A DNA stretch of 64,000 bases from Nocardioides gansuensis (GTDB taxonomy: Bacteria > Actinomycetota > Actinomycetes > Propionibacteriales > Nocardioidaceae), in contig NZ_QDGZ01000002.1 in NCBI RefSeq assembly GCF_003076135.1, positions 186,001-250,000 on the forward strand, read 5' to 3'. Positions 17,791 through 26,360 of the stretch are shown in pieces. Position 1 is the first letter of the stretch, and every line of letters begins with the position of its first letter. Made by a program: the position numbers and the translations under genes. The notes beneath the pieces were generated by a model. That model ran no database searches. It worked only from the letters and a program-made list of their open reading frames with translations, and was not told the DNA's origin.

Positions 17791-17889
17791 CGGGTGGCTC
17801 CTCGGTCGATGGCTTCTCATCGATGAGGTGCACGTGACGCTCCGCAGTGTCGCCGGCCGGAGAGTCGGAGACCCACCTACCCTGTGGCC

Positions 17890-18012
17890 GTGGCCGATCT
17901 GACGGAGCCTTGCCCGAACTGCGACACCCTGATGCGCTGGGAGACCTCTCACGAGCGCTGCGACGGCTGCGGTTACATCAGGCCCTGCTGCGAGGGCGCT
18001 CCCTGCAATTGA
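17890..18012 (+). CDS. 40-residue cysteine-rich putative zinc-binding protein
   Basis: Read from GTG 17890 to TGA 18010-18012 (an in-frame GTG at 17884 is also possible). The peptide contains CPNC near residue 8 and CDGC near 24, then CC and a final Cys, which is seven cysteines in 40 residues. Two CxxC knuckles 16 residues apart are the spacing of a zinc ribbon. It is too short for most gene callers. It lies between the divergent start of the 135-residue gene and the convergent RCC1 gene. Coding is supported only by the motif. Confidence 0.5.
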   Translation: MADLTEPCPNCDTLMRWETSHERCDGCGYIRPCCEGAPCN

Positions 18013-18034
18013 ATGACGCTGTGCGCTCGCGAAG

Positions 18035-18868
18035 TCAGTCGCGGAGCTCGGCCGGCAAGGCGTCTGCCTGCGAACCCCACGCAACGACCTTGCCACGACT
18101 GGTGAGGGCCAGGCACTGTTCCGCGCCAGCTGCGACTGCCACTACGTCTGACAAGTTTGTGGGCTGCTTCGGACGGGTCTCCGAGCCCCAACTGACGACG
18201 GTTCCGTCCCGTTTCAACGCGACGCTGTAGAAGCCGGCGGCATCGATCGCCACCACGTCTGTTAGATCCGGGGGTACGTCGAGCTGCCCTGCCACATTCC
18301 TTGGATTGCCCCAGGCCACAACCTGACCGTCTAGTTGCAGGGCAAGAGCATGCTCGCCGCCGGCGGCAACGGCGCTGACCGCGCGGCTGAATCTTGGCAT
18401 GAGGTCGAAAGCATTCGCTCGTCCGTACGTCCCCCAGACAACCGGGCCAGCGGATCCAGCCAGGGCGATGCCATTTGTGAAGCCGGCCGCTGCAGACTCG
18501 ATCCAGAGGTGCGACCAGCGCGATACATCGCTTTCCCCGAAATGGTTGTTGCCCCAGGCCGTCATCCGTCCGTCGCGGTGAACCGCCACTGCGAACGAGG
18601 TCTCACCAGCAGCAACCGACGCAACGTCCGTTAGATCCTCAGGGACCCATGTGAGCCCCCACTCCGGGCTGCCCCAGGCGGTGACGGTGCCGTCATCCTT
18701 GACGGCGAGGCTGAAGTAGCCACCCGCTGAGATAGCGGTGATATCCACCAGATCGGGCGGCAAGTCCAACTGCCCGTGCGCGTTGCTGCCCCACACTCGG
18801 ACAGTGCCATCGGTCATCAATGCCAGGCAGTGGGCATTCCCGGCAGCGATCGCCTTGACTCTGGTCAT
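18035..18868 (-). CDS. RCC1-repeat beta-propeller protein
   Basis: 277 residues made of seven consecutive repeats of about 39 residues, each with the pattern AAGxxxxLALxxDGxVxxWG. They start near residues 4, 43, 82, 122, 163, 205 and 242, and together would close a seven-bladed propeller. No signal peptide is visible, so a cytoplasmic protein-binding role is likely; ATG 18868 is chosen because it sits right before repeat 1. It is on the conjugation strand but is not a known transfer component. Bacterial RCC1 proteins include inhibitors and scaffolds, and the partner here is unknown. Confidence 0.85.
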   Translation of the reverse strand: MTRVKAIAAGNAHCLALMTDGTVRVWGSNAHGQLDLPPDLVDITAISAGGYFSLAVKDDGTVTAWGSPEWGLTWVPEDLTDVASVAAGETSFAVAVHRDGRMTAWGNNHFGESDVSRWSHLWIESAAAGFTNGIALAGSAGPVVWGTYGRANAFDLMPRFSRAVSAVAAGGEHALALQLDGQVVAWGNPRNVAGQLDVPPDLTDVVAIDAAGFYSVALKRDGTVVSWGSETRPKQPTNLSDVVAVAAGAEQCLALTSRGKVVAWGSQADALPAELRD

Positions 18869-18933
18869 GGGGGAAACGTAGTTGTTGGTGTGAGGGCGGC
18901 GGAGGGGAACGGGACAAGGCGTAGCCCGGCTCC

Positions 18934-19746
18934 TCAATCGGGATCCTTGTCGGAAAGACGCTGGATCTCAGCGGAGAATTGGAGTTCGTGAGCGGCATCT
19001 TCGCTGCGCGCGTATGAACAAACGAAGCAGGTACCTGCTGTGATCCCGTAACCCATCTCGTCGCCCCCGGTCGGGATCAGGCTGGCATATCCGCAGACTG
19101 GGCAGTCTTGGAGTTCCGGGTAGTCATCCCAGGCTGGGGCTATAGGCGACTCGGAGACGGCCTCGGCGCGACGTTCCATCTCCTCGTCGCTCAGCATCTC
19201 CAGGTATTCGGCGGCCCGGGCAGTCTCGTGGGCGTCTGCAACGACTCCGCCAGACCAGTCGAGATCTCGTTTGGCGTCACCGATCGCACGGAGGGCGGGG
19301 TGGGCGTCGAGTGCCTCGAGCGCGCTGATGTGAGCGCTTGTCAGTTGGCCGGTTGGGCCGCTGCCGTGTCGAGCTGCATCTGCGAGTTCGAGCGCTTCGG
19401 ACAGCAGGAGCGTATTGATTGCAACTTCGCTCGGTGGCTGGTAGTCGTCGCCGAACACGCCGAACGGATTCGGGCTGTCCCTTTCGTTCGTTGGGACTCG
19501 GCACACGCCTTCGGACTCGCCGAACGTCTTCACAAGGTCCCTCAGCAACTTGCTTGCGGATGGCTGCCGCCCGGGCCGTGTTGAGGGGTGGCCGACGATG
19601 GTCGCGGAGGTGATCGCGAGCAGGCCGTGTGTCAGCGCGGTGTTGAAGAGTTCTTCGACAGCTGCATCTTCCAGCGAGAGCTGAGCCATTGCTGTTCCGT
19701 AACGGTGGGCGCGTTCCCAGCCAAACGGTAGCGATACAGCGGCCAT
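18934..19746 (-). CDS. hypothetical protein with C-terminal zinc ribbon
   Basis: 270 residues. The N-terminal 150 are helical, including LEDAAVEELFNTALTHGLL. The C-terminus holds two CxxC knuckles, CPVCGY and CFVCSY, about 28 residues apart, which form a zinc ribbon. ATG 19746 follows AGGAG; the open frame continues upstream without a better site. Not otherwise recognised. It lies between the RCC1 gene and SCO6880 in the conjugation region, and could be cargo or a transfer accessory. Confidence 0.65.
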   Translation of the reverse strand: MAAVSLPFGWERAHRYGTAMAQLSLEDAAVEELFNTALTHGLLAITSATIVGHPSTRPGRQPSASKLLRDLVKTFGESEGVCRVPTNERDSPNPFGVFGDDYQPPSEVAINTLLLSEALELADAARHGSGPTGQLTSAHISALEALDAHPALRAIGDAKRDLDWSGGVVADAHETARAAEYLEMLSDEEMERRAEAVSESPIAPAWDDYPELQDCPVCGYASLIPTGGDEMGYGITAGTCFVCSYARSEDAAHELQFSAEIQRLSDKDPD

Positions 19747-19849
19747 GAGTTCTCCTGCGTCGAGTCGGACTCCCCATCTTCGTGGATGCGCGCGGGTTGC
19801 GGCGGCACTTCTCGGGGGCGACAGCCTCGGTGCTCGCGCGGTTGTGCGC

Positions 19850-21298
19850 TCAAACAAGACGGCTGAGTGGAAGGGCACTGGCCGCGAACCCCTGTGCCTG
19901 TTGACCCCAGAGACGTCGCGTTTCGCACGACGCCTGGATCGCTGCCTGCTCGATCGCCGCGACCGCGCGCTCGAGTTCGTCGGGGTCGCTGGCGCTGACG
20001 GCGACGAATCCGGTCGCCCGCAGCACGCCGTGCCCGGCGGTCAGGTCGGCCTCTTGCTGGAGAACGTCCTGGTACTCGGCCGTCTGCTGGGCGTCCTCGA
20101 TCTGCCCAATCTTTTGTCGCTGGGCGGCATCCGAGATGTACTCGGTCTTCTTCTTGCGGATGTCGCGGGCAGCGCGGTCGGTCCGCATCGGCGTGTAGAG
20201 CAGTGTGAAGGTCCGCCGGATCCCTGACGACAGCAGCAGTGGCGCGAGGAAGCCGGGGTACACGAGCGATCGCGGCCACTCACTGATCCAGAGCACGCAG
20301 TGGTGTGCGGAGTCGCTGCGCACCGAGCCCCACGATTCGGTAACCGCGACGGGTCCCGCTGTGGCGAGGTCCCGGCCGATGTCGCCCTGTCGTTCAAGGG
20401 CGCCCGCAACGGCCGGATCGTACGCCGAGCGCAGGATCAGCGCAAGGTCGCCGGGCTTGAGCCACTCGCCGGGGGAGAGGTCGGCGGACCGGAGGGCCGC
20501 GAGCATGGTCGCCATCTCCTGCCGGAGTACGGCGGCCCCCCCGCGCATGCCTCCACCGGCAGCCCGGATCGCTCGCCCGGCAACCTTCATGTCCAACGAG
20601 ATGGAAACGGTCGACGCATGGCGTTCGCCAGCGGGGCCAGCACGGTCGACGAGTTCGCCGTACGTCGTCGACGCCCACGAGCCTGAGCGGTTGCCGTGCT
20701 GCTCCCACCAGTCCGCCAGGCCCTTGCCGGAATCGGGCAGCGTCCGCTCCATCACCTGGACGGAGGCGATTCGCCCGGATCGGCATGCGGTCGCGAGGAC
20801 GCGGCCCCACGAGACGACCCGGCGCTCTTGCTCAGCGGGGTCGAGCAGAACGAACGCGGGGTGGGAGACACCGACGATCGCGGTCAGGGTCGCAGCGTGC
20901 GGGTCGTGGACCATGACGGCGTCGGTCTCGGGGTCGACCCATTGCCGCAGCCGCGCGGCATCGCCGGGCAGCGCCAGCGTTCCCGCGGGACGCGGCTTCA
21001 CGACTCGGCGGCGATACAGCAGTTGCGCACCCGCTGATCGCCAGAGCCATCGCGCGCCGATCGGGGCCCACTCGATGAGCTTGCGCCCTCCGACGCCGAC
21101 GAATGCCAGCGCGACGAGGAGCAGGATGATCGGGAACGTCATCACCACGGCGCCGACGTACAGACCGATGATCAACGTGCCCGACGCGATGCTGGCCATC
21201 ACCAGTTGGGGCCCGGAGAGGCCGAGCAGTACGCCGCGGCGGGTCAGGCGCGAGAACTTGATCGGGGTCAGCTCCGGTTCGCCCGTCGTCGTGGCCAC
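19850..21298 (-). CDS. SCO6880-family conjugation protein (PrgI/VirB4 N-terminal-like)
   Basis: 482 residues. Two N-terminal membrane helices (about 25-70: GLSGPQLVMASIASGTLIIG and VVMTFPIILLLVALAFVGVG) are followed by a large cytoplasmic region. The family is a steady companion of actinobacterial ICE ATPases. The two-helix start resembles PrgI/VirB3, and the rest would correspond to the N-terminal domain of VirB4, so together with the short VirB4 at 15893 it may form a split VirB4 (inference). It starts 6 nt after the VirB6-like stop. Confidence 0.85.
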   Translation of the reverse strand: MATTTGEPELTPIKFSRLTRRGVLLGLSGPQLVMASIASGTLIIGLYVGAVVMTFPIILLLVALAFVGVGGRKLIEWAPIGARWLWRSAGAQLLYRRRVVKPRPAGTLALPGDAARLRQWVDPETDAVMVHDPHAATLTAIVGVSHPAFVLLDPAEQERRVVSWGRVLATACRSGRIASVQVMERTLPDSGKGLADWWEQHGNRSGSWASTTYGELVDRAGPAGERHASTVSISLDMKVAGRAIRAAGGGMRGGAAVLRQEMATMLAALRSADLSPGEWLKPGDLALILRSAYDPAVAGALERQGDIGRDLATAGPVAVTESWGSVRSDSAHHCVLWISEWPRSLVYPGFLAPLLLSSGIRRTFTLLYTPMRTDRAARDIRKKKTEYISDAAQRQKIGQIEDAQQTAEYQDVLQQEADLTAGHGVLRATGFVAVSASDPDELERAVAAIEQAAIQASCETRRLWGQQAQGFAASALPLSRLV

Positions 21299-21304
21299 GG
21301 CCGA

Positions 21305-22609
21305 TCACTTCTTCCCAGCGGTGTCGACCAGCGTCGTGTCCGCGACCGGGGGTGGGACCTTCGAAGGAGCGGCGGACTCATGTGTCTGTGCCTGTCCGGT
21401 CGCCTGGGCGGCGACGAAGTTGCCCAGTCGAGGGCCGGCCGCTGCCGCCTCCTTTGCGACCACGACTCCGGCGGCAGTTGCGCCGCCTGCGGCTGCGACT
21501 CCTCCGGCGGATCCTCCGGCGGCAGCGGCGGATCCGGCACTTCCGCTGCTAGGTCCAGTCGATGGTCCGCCGGTGGACGGTCCCGTGGCCGCGAGCGAGG
21601 TGCCGGACGTCGTACCGCCGCCGCCGTCTGCGCCGCCCCCGCCCAGGACCTTCGCCGGCTCGCTGCCGGTGCGGCGAGAGAGCGGGATCGGCATCGGCCG
21701 GTTGAGTGATGCCTTGGCCTCCTGCTCGGCCGACATCGCGTGGTACATGTCGAAGCCCATGAAGGCGATGGCCTTGTAGGTCAGGTACGGCGCGAACCCG
21801 GCCAAAAGCATGAGTACGACGCCCGCCATCGGCTGGCTGACGGACTCCAGGTCGGCATCGATCGGCGCCGAGACCTGGGCGGTGGCGAGCAGGAAGATCA
21901 CCACGAGGACGACCTTCGACAGGATCATCGCGATCACGAACGTCGCCCAGCGGCTCAGCCACGTCCGGGTGTGGTCCCAGCTGGCACCCGCGAGCGCGAT
22001 CGGTGCGAAGACGATCGCGATCAGAAGCAGGGCTTTGCGGATCAGCAGGCTGATCCACACCACCATCGCTCCGATGATGGCCAGGCTGGCCAGGAAGATC
22101 GTCAGGATCGCGCCAGCTCCTGGGGCGCTCAGGTTGATGGCACCGAGTCCGGCGGCGAGTACGGCGACCTTGTCGCCCATCTCGTTCATGTTGGTGCCGG
22201 CGGCGTTGACGATGCCGATGCAGAGCTGATCAGTGATCTCGAGCGCGGTCGCGAGGAGCGCCAGTGCGACGAACGATCCGAGGATCGACTTGGCGAGTCC
22301 GAGTGCGGCTCTGGAGAGTGCGGCTGGTTCGCGGCGGATCATGCCGCCGATGACCTGGAGCATGAAGAAGCCGAGCATCACGAAGACGCCGACGCCGAAC
22401 ATGATGTTGTAGACCTTCGTGTACTCGCCGCTGGTCACGTCGACGTACGTCGTGGTGTCGATGACCTTCCAGACGGAGGTGAACATCCACTCGGCCGCGC
22501 CGCCCATGCCTTGAGCGAGCCAGTCGAACGGCGCGGTGATGACCGCGCCGGCCGCGTCGCCGGCGGCGTTGCAGACCTCGTGGATCACCGGTACGTCGCA
22601 GACACCCAT
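21305..22609 (-). CDS. virB6: VirB6/TrbL-type membrane channel protein
   Basis: 434 residues. About six membrane helices lie between residues 60 and 290 (for example VYNIMFGVGVFVMLGFFMLQ and WISLLIRKALLLIAIVFAPI). Then comes a cytoplasmic or surface tail very rich in Gly, Ala, Ser and Thr (about residues 325-430). The ALLLIAIVFAPIALAG segment is the conserved TrbL/VirB6 signature region. It would form the inner-membrane channel of the mating apparatus. It lies between the DUF6112 genes and SCO6880. Confidence 0.88.
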   Translation of the reverse strand: MGVCDVPVIHEVCNAAGDAAGAVITAPFDWLAQGMGGAAEWMFTSVWKVIDTTTYVDVTSGEYTKVYNIMFGVGVFVMLGFFMLQVIGGMIRREPAALSRAALGLAKSILGSFVALALLATALEITDQLCIGIVNAAGTNMNEMGDKVAVLAAGLGAINLSAPGAGAILTIFLASLAIIGAMVVWISLLIRKALLLIAIVFAPIALAGASWDHTRTWLSRWATFVIAMILSKVVLVVIFLLATAQVSAPIDADLESVSQPMAGVVLMLLAGFAPYLTYKAIAFMGFDMYHAMSAEQEAKASLNRPMPIPLSRRTGSEPAKVLGGGGADGGGGTTSGTSLAATGPSTGGPSTGPSSGSAGSAAAAGGSAGGVAAAGGATAAGVVVAKEAAAAGPRLGNFVAAQATGQAQTHESAAPSKVPPPVADTTLVDTAGKK

Positions 22610-22619
22610 GATCGATTCC

Positions 22620-22925
22620 TCAGACCTGCTGGCCGACGTTCCAGAAGAAGTTCACGAGAGTCACCGAGGCGCCACAGACGATCGCGGCACCGAGGGCGAC
22701 GAGTACGCCAAGCTTGCCCCGGCCGGCCAGGTGCGGGTTCGACGAGTTGGCTCCGAGCGCCCACACGATCGCCGAGATGATCAACGCGAGTACGGCGAGG
22801 ATCAGGCCGACCGTCATCGAGGCTCCGACGATCTTCTTGAGCTGGCCGATCCCCGGCAGACCGTTGGAGTTGGGATCGATCGAGATGTCGAGGGGGAGCA
22901 GGAGTGCTGTTGTGAGTAGGTCCAT
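22620..22925 (-). CDS. DUF6112 membrane protein, copy 1
   Basis: 101 residues with two membrane helices (about 35-57 and 70-95) separated by a short basic loop HLAGRGKLG. It is paralogous to the adjacent 94-residue gene upstream. Size, topology and position before virB6 are those of VirB2-pilin or VirB3-like subunits, so a role as mating-channel subunit is inferred. Starts at ATG 22925. Confidence 0.8.
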   Translation of the reverse strand: MDLLTTALLLPLDISIDPNSNGLPGIGQLKKIVGASMTVGLILAVLALIISAIVWALGANSSNPHLAGRGKLGVLVALGAAIVCGASVTLVNFFWNVGQQV

Positions 22926-22958
22926 CGGAGGGCTCCTGAGGTCGGACGGGCGGACGCC

Positions 22959-23243
22959 TTACAGGTGCGGGCCGATGTCCAGCAGCCAGTTGGCCCACGT
23001 GAGCGCGGCCCCGGTGAGAGCCGCTCCGCCGATCGCGACGAAGCAGCCGAGCTTGGCCTTCTGAGCGGCGTGCCCGCTGCCCGAGTTGGAGGCAATCGCC
23101 CAGGTGGTCGCGGAGACGACGAGCATGAGGACGGCGACGATCAGTCCATAGGTCAGGAGCGCGCCGACGATGGCACGCAGCTCGTCGGCGCCGCCGGCGG
23201 CTCCAAAGTTGGGTCGGACATCGGATCGTGGCGTCACGGTCAT
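22959..23243 (-). CDS. DUF6112 membrane protein, copy 2
   Basis: 94 residues, two membrane helices (about 28-50 and 66-88) around a loop HAAQKAKLGCF that aligns with copy 1. ATG 23243 is chosen; the upstream extension has no conserved sequence. The tandem pair suggests two distinct pilin-like or VirB3-like subunits. The 225-bp gap upstream (to 23468) is non-coding on both strands and must hold divergent promoters for this operon and the plus-strand cargo genes. Confidence 0.78.
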   Translation of the reverse strand: MTVTPRSDVRPNFGAAGGADELRAIVGALLTYGLIVAVLMLVVSATTWAIASNSGSGHAAQKAKLGCFVAIGGAALTGAALTWANWLLDIGPHL

Positions 23244-23468
23244 GTCGATCAGGTGCGCATCCTCCGCAGACGGGTGGAGGACACGGATCTGTCGGTGGTC
23301 ACGGGCATAGTCTCCGACGGGCCAACCCGGCCCTGGTGATGGGAGTGGCGCGAGCAGCAAAGCAACTTCGCGGGTTCGTCAGACACGGCCCGGGCGCTGG
23401 CGTTACGGTGCCATGGCATTCATACATCTGGGATAGATCTACGATTCCCGGCTCATCGAGGAGCAGTC

Positions 23469-23603
23469 ATGGCGCGTACGCCAGGAGCAAAGAACAGGAC
23501 GCCGCGCGAGCTCCGGGCGGAGGCCAAGCGGCTCACGGAGAAGGCGAACTACCTCGAGAAGCTCGCCAAGCTCAAGAAGGACGCCGAGAAGGCAAAGAAG
23601 TAG
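23469..23603 (+). CDS. 44-residue basic coiled-coil protein
   Basis: Starts at ATG 23469 behind GAGGAG, and stops at TAG 23601-23603. It is very basic, with an N-terminus MARTPGAKNRTPRELRAEAK and a lysine/leucine heptad region to the end. It may bind nucleic acid or be a small partner protein. It is the first gene of the plus-strand cargo group. The clear ribosome-binding site and codon composition support coding; no family recognised. Confidence 0.55.
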   Translation: MARTPGAKNRTPRELRAEAKRLTEKANYLEKLAKLKKDAEKAKK

Positions 23604-23641
23604 CCCCTACCTACTAACGCACAGAATCCGAGACCGCACAC

Positions 23642-24235
23642 ATGATCAGCAGAGCCCTCTTGCGCATCCCGGCTGAACACCGTAAGCCGATCGCGCAAGG
23701 GCTTCTCTGGGTGGCGGGCATCGCCGCGTTCTTCGGCGCCCTTGACTTCCCAATGTTCCTCATCAAAACCGAGGAGAAGTGCAAGGGACATCTGTGGGCC
23801 AAGGAGTGCAAGGACGTCCCGATCCCCCTGGGCGACCGTGTTCCACACCTCTTGATCGCAATCGGTCTATTCAGCATCGCCCTGATCTGCGTGTTCGCCG
23901 CTTGGCGCCTTATCTCAACGCAGGGCCACCTGAAGAAGTACCAAGCCATCCTCACCGGCGTCGAGGCCATGGACATCGGCCGGATCGCGGACATCACCCG
24001 CTCCAGCCCCTCGAGAGTCCGTACCGAGATTCAGACTCTGATCGACTCCGACGAGATCAGCGACTTCTACATCGACTACCAGCGTGATCAGGTCGTGAGC
24101 AAGAAGTACGTGCCGAAGTCATCGCACAAGACCGTGGTCACCTGTCGACTGTGCGGCGCTCACAACGAGTTGATCGTGGGCATCACTCGATCGTGCGCTG
24201 CCTGTGGAGAGCCGCTCATTCTGAAAGCGCGCTGA
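23642..24235 (+). CDS. two-helix membrane protein with HTH-like segment and zinc ribbon
   Basis: 197 residues. Membrane helices at about 18-42 and 70-93 are separated by a short loop with two cysteines (CKGHLWAKEC). The cytoplasmic part carries a winged-helix-like segment (TGVEAMDIGRIADITRSSPS) and a C-terminal zinc ribbon, CRLC and CAAC, about 19 residues apart. Not recognised as a named family. Position next to SPFH and superinfection-immunity genes suggests a membrane-linked cargo group. Confidence 0.7.
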   Translation: MISRALLRIPAEHRKPIAQGLLWVAGIAAFFGALDFPMFLIKTEEKCKGHLWAKECKDVPIPLGDRVPHLLIAIGLFSIALICVFAAWRLISTQGHLKKYQAILTGVEAMDIGRIADITRSSPSRVRTEIQTLIDSDEISDFYIDYQRDQVVSKKYVPKSSHKTVVTCRLCGAHNELIVGITRSCAACGEPLILKAR

Positions 24236-24329
24236 TGCGTCGGCCCCCTCGCCTAGTCTGCGAGCGAAGCGCGCAGCCGAACAGATCGGCGCACGGCACA
24301 CACGACGGACAGAAGAAGGCGGGGACGCT

Positions 24330-25472
24330 GTGGGACTGATCAGCGCAGCAGTTGGAGCGGTCGGCGGGACTCTCGCTGACCAGTGGAAGGACTTCTTCGT
24401 AGCTCCACCCTTCGACGAGCAGACCGTCGTCGCTCCCGGCATGCTCCAGGAGCGAAACCGTGGTCGGGGCTCAAACAGGTCCGGTTCGGCCAACGTGATC
24501 TCAGACGGATCGCGCGTCGTCGTACCCGAGAACACCGCTGTGATCATCACCGACGGCGGCGAGATCGTCAGCGTGTCGACCGAGCCGGGCTACTTCGAGT
24601 TCTACAACGACGGCCAGCCCTCGCTCTTCAGCGGGTCCGGTCTGCACCAGTCACTCATTCGAGAGTCCTGGGAGCGGTTCAAGTTCGGGGGGCAGCCTGC
24701 TCAGCAGCAGCTCATCTACTACGTGAACCTGCGTGAGATCCGAAGCCTTCGATTCGGCACGCCCGGGCTGCTCCCATACAAGGACTTCTCCCTCGTTCCT
24801 GAGGGCTCGGGCCAGGCACCTGTCCTGCGCCTCAGGGCCCGCGGCCAGTACTCCGTACGAGTCGTCGATCCCATTCGATTCGTTCGCAACTTCCTGCCCG
24901 GGAACATCCAGTTCTACTCCTTGGCTGACGAGGCAGCGAATGGGCAGCTTCGCCAGGAGTTCCTGACGGCTTTCCAAGCAGCGCTGCAGTCCCTGTCCCG
25001 GACGACCGACATCGCGTCGCTTGCCTCGCACGGCCCAGAGTTGGCCGCGGCTCTCACGAACGAGAGCGGGCCAGGTGGATCCTGGCTCGAGCGGTTCGGC
25101 CTCGAGGTGGTGGCGGCTGCGATCAGTGCCGTTGAGTACGACGCCCCCTCGCGCGAGCTCATGGACAAGTACAACAAGGGCCTGATGCTCGGCGGCGGCA
25201 TCGGTAACGCCTACACGCAGACGACGGTCGCTGACTCGGCCTTGGCAATGGCCGAGAGCGGTGAAGGCGCCGCCGGGATGATCGGGCTCGGCATGGGTCT
25301 TGGTGCCGTCAGCGGCACCGTCTCCGGGCTAAACCAGCCGACAACGGGACCCACGCCGACCCAATCTGACCCGGTCGCTGTGCTCGGACAGTTGAAGGCG
25401 ATGCTCGACCAGGGCCTCATCACCGAGGAGCAGTACGCCGCGAAGCAGCAAGAAGTCCTTGGCCGGATGTAG
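24330..25472 (+). CDS. SPFH-domain protein with C-terminal SHOCT motif
   Basis: 380 residues starting at GTG. The SPFH (stomatin/prohibitin-like) domain covers about 20-260 and includes RVVVPENTAVIITDGGEI and YSVRVVDPIRFVRNFLPG. A glycine-rich stretch follows (MIGLGMGLGAVSG). The end is a SHOCT-type helix pair, LGQLKAMLDQGLITEEQYAA. Proteins of this type are often labelled virion core or antifreeze-like and form membrane-associated rings; the substrate is unknown. It is followed after 26 nt by a DUF2510 protein and probably co-transcribed with it. Confidence 0.82.
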   Translation: MGLISAAVGAVGGTLADQWKDFFVAPPFDEQTVVAPGMLQERNRGRGSNRSGSANVISDGSRVVVPENTAVIITDGGEIVSVSTEPGYFEFYNDGQPSLFSGSGLHQSLIRESWERFKFGGQPAQQQLIYYVNLREIRSLRFGTPGLLPYKDFSLVPEGSGQAPVLRLRARGQYSVRVVDPIRFVRNFLPGNIQFYSLADEAANGQLRQEFLTAFQAALQSLSRTTDIASLASHGPELAAALTNESGPGGSWLERFGLEVVAAAISAVEYDAPSRELMDKYNKGLMLGGGIGNAYTQTTVADSALAMAESGEGAAGMIGLGMGLGAVSGTVSGLNQPTTGPTPTQSDPVAVLGQLKAMLDQGLITEEQYAAKQQEVLGRM

Positions 25473-25498
25473 GCCGTGCGCAGAGGGGGAGGGAAGCC

Positions 25499-26296
25499 AT
25501 GGGTTTTCTCGAGAAGCTGCTGGTCGCCGGCGGCGCAGCCTTCATTGCATCAGCCTTCCGTCAGGCCCGGGAGGCACAAGCGGAGACCATGCGCCGACGG
25601 AACTCGCCACTGAGATTCGACGATCGACTCAGCCAGAGTGACTTCACCGCGCTCGCGACCGAGATTGCGCATCGCACGCCTCGGGTCGTCGGAGCCGACG
25701 TTGCCGGCATGACCGTCGTCCTAGACATCAGGTCAATCAGCGGGCTGTCCTCCTGGCAGGCCGAAGTCGACTTCAACGACTACGGACGTCTCACAGGGAA
25801 CTACTGGATCCACACAGAGAATGAACACTCGCAGATCCCGGAACACTTCGCCGACGCCCTGAGCGCCAAGGTGGTCGAGCGAACCGAGGCATACCAACCA
25901 CCACGGGACGTGGGGCCAGTGGACGAGCCGAGCGAGCAAGCTTGGGACCGTGTATCAGCGGGAGCGACGCAGTCGGCGCCACCTGGCTGGTATCCCACCG
26001 CCGAGGGCCAACGGTATTGGAATGGCTCCGCCTGGGTCTACGAACCAGTTCGGAACGACTGGTCGGCCCATGCGAGGCCACTCTCCCCGCAAGCTGCGAG
26101 GCGTCCCGGCGCCAGTCCCGGGGCGGTCGTTTTCGCGTGGATCATCGCGTTCCTCACCGTCGGCTACATGCTGCCGTGGGCTGTGGCGATGTCTCGCGGG
26201 ACTCGGAACCGAGCGAGTGTTGGCTGGATCAACTTCCTGCTCGGCTGGACGGTCATTGGCTGGATCGTGGCACTCGTGATGGCGACGGCCGGCTAA
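25499..26296 (+). CDS. DUF2510 and superinfection-immunity-like membrane protein
   Basis: 265 residues. After an unrecognised N-terminal region of about 155 residues comes a DUF2510 motif, PPGWYPTAEGQRYWNGSAW. The C-terminus has two membrane helices with the pattern of superinfection immunity proteins: YMLPWAVAMSRGTRNRASVG, then WINFLLGWTVIGWIVALVMA. In phage T4 the family member Imm blocks entry of later DNA. Here it could exclude phages or a second copy of the element, which is an inference. It is the last gene of the plus-strand cargo group. Confidence 0.75.
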   Translation: MGFLEKLLVAGGAAFIASAFRQAREAQAETMRRRNSPLRFDDRLSQSDFTALATEIAHRTPRVVGADVAGMTVVLDIRSISGLSSWQAEVDFNDYGRLTGNYWIHTENEHSQIPEHFADALSAKVVERTEAYQPPRDVGPVDEPSEQAWDRVSAGATQSAPPGWYPTAEGQRYWNGSAWVYEPVRNDWSAHARPLSPQAARRPGASPGAVVFAWIIAFLTVGYMLPWAVAMSRGTRNRASVGWINFLLGWTVIGWIVALVMATAG

Positions 26297-26360
26297 AGCT
26301 GCGCCTCGCGAAGAGGAGCATCCAACGACAAGGCCCGTGCGATACCCCACGACCCTTGCA

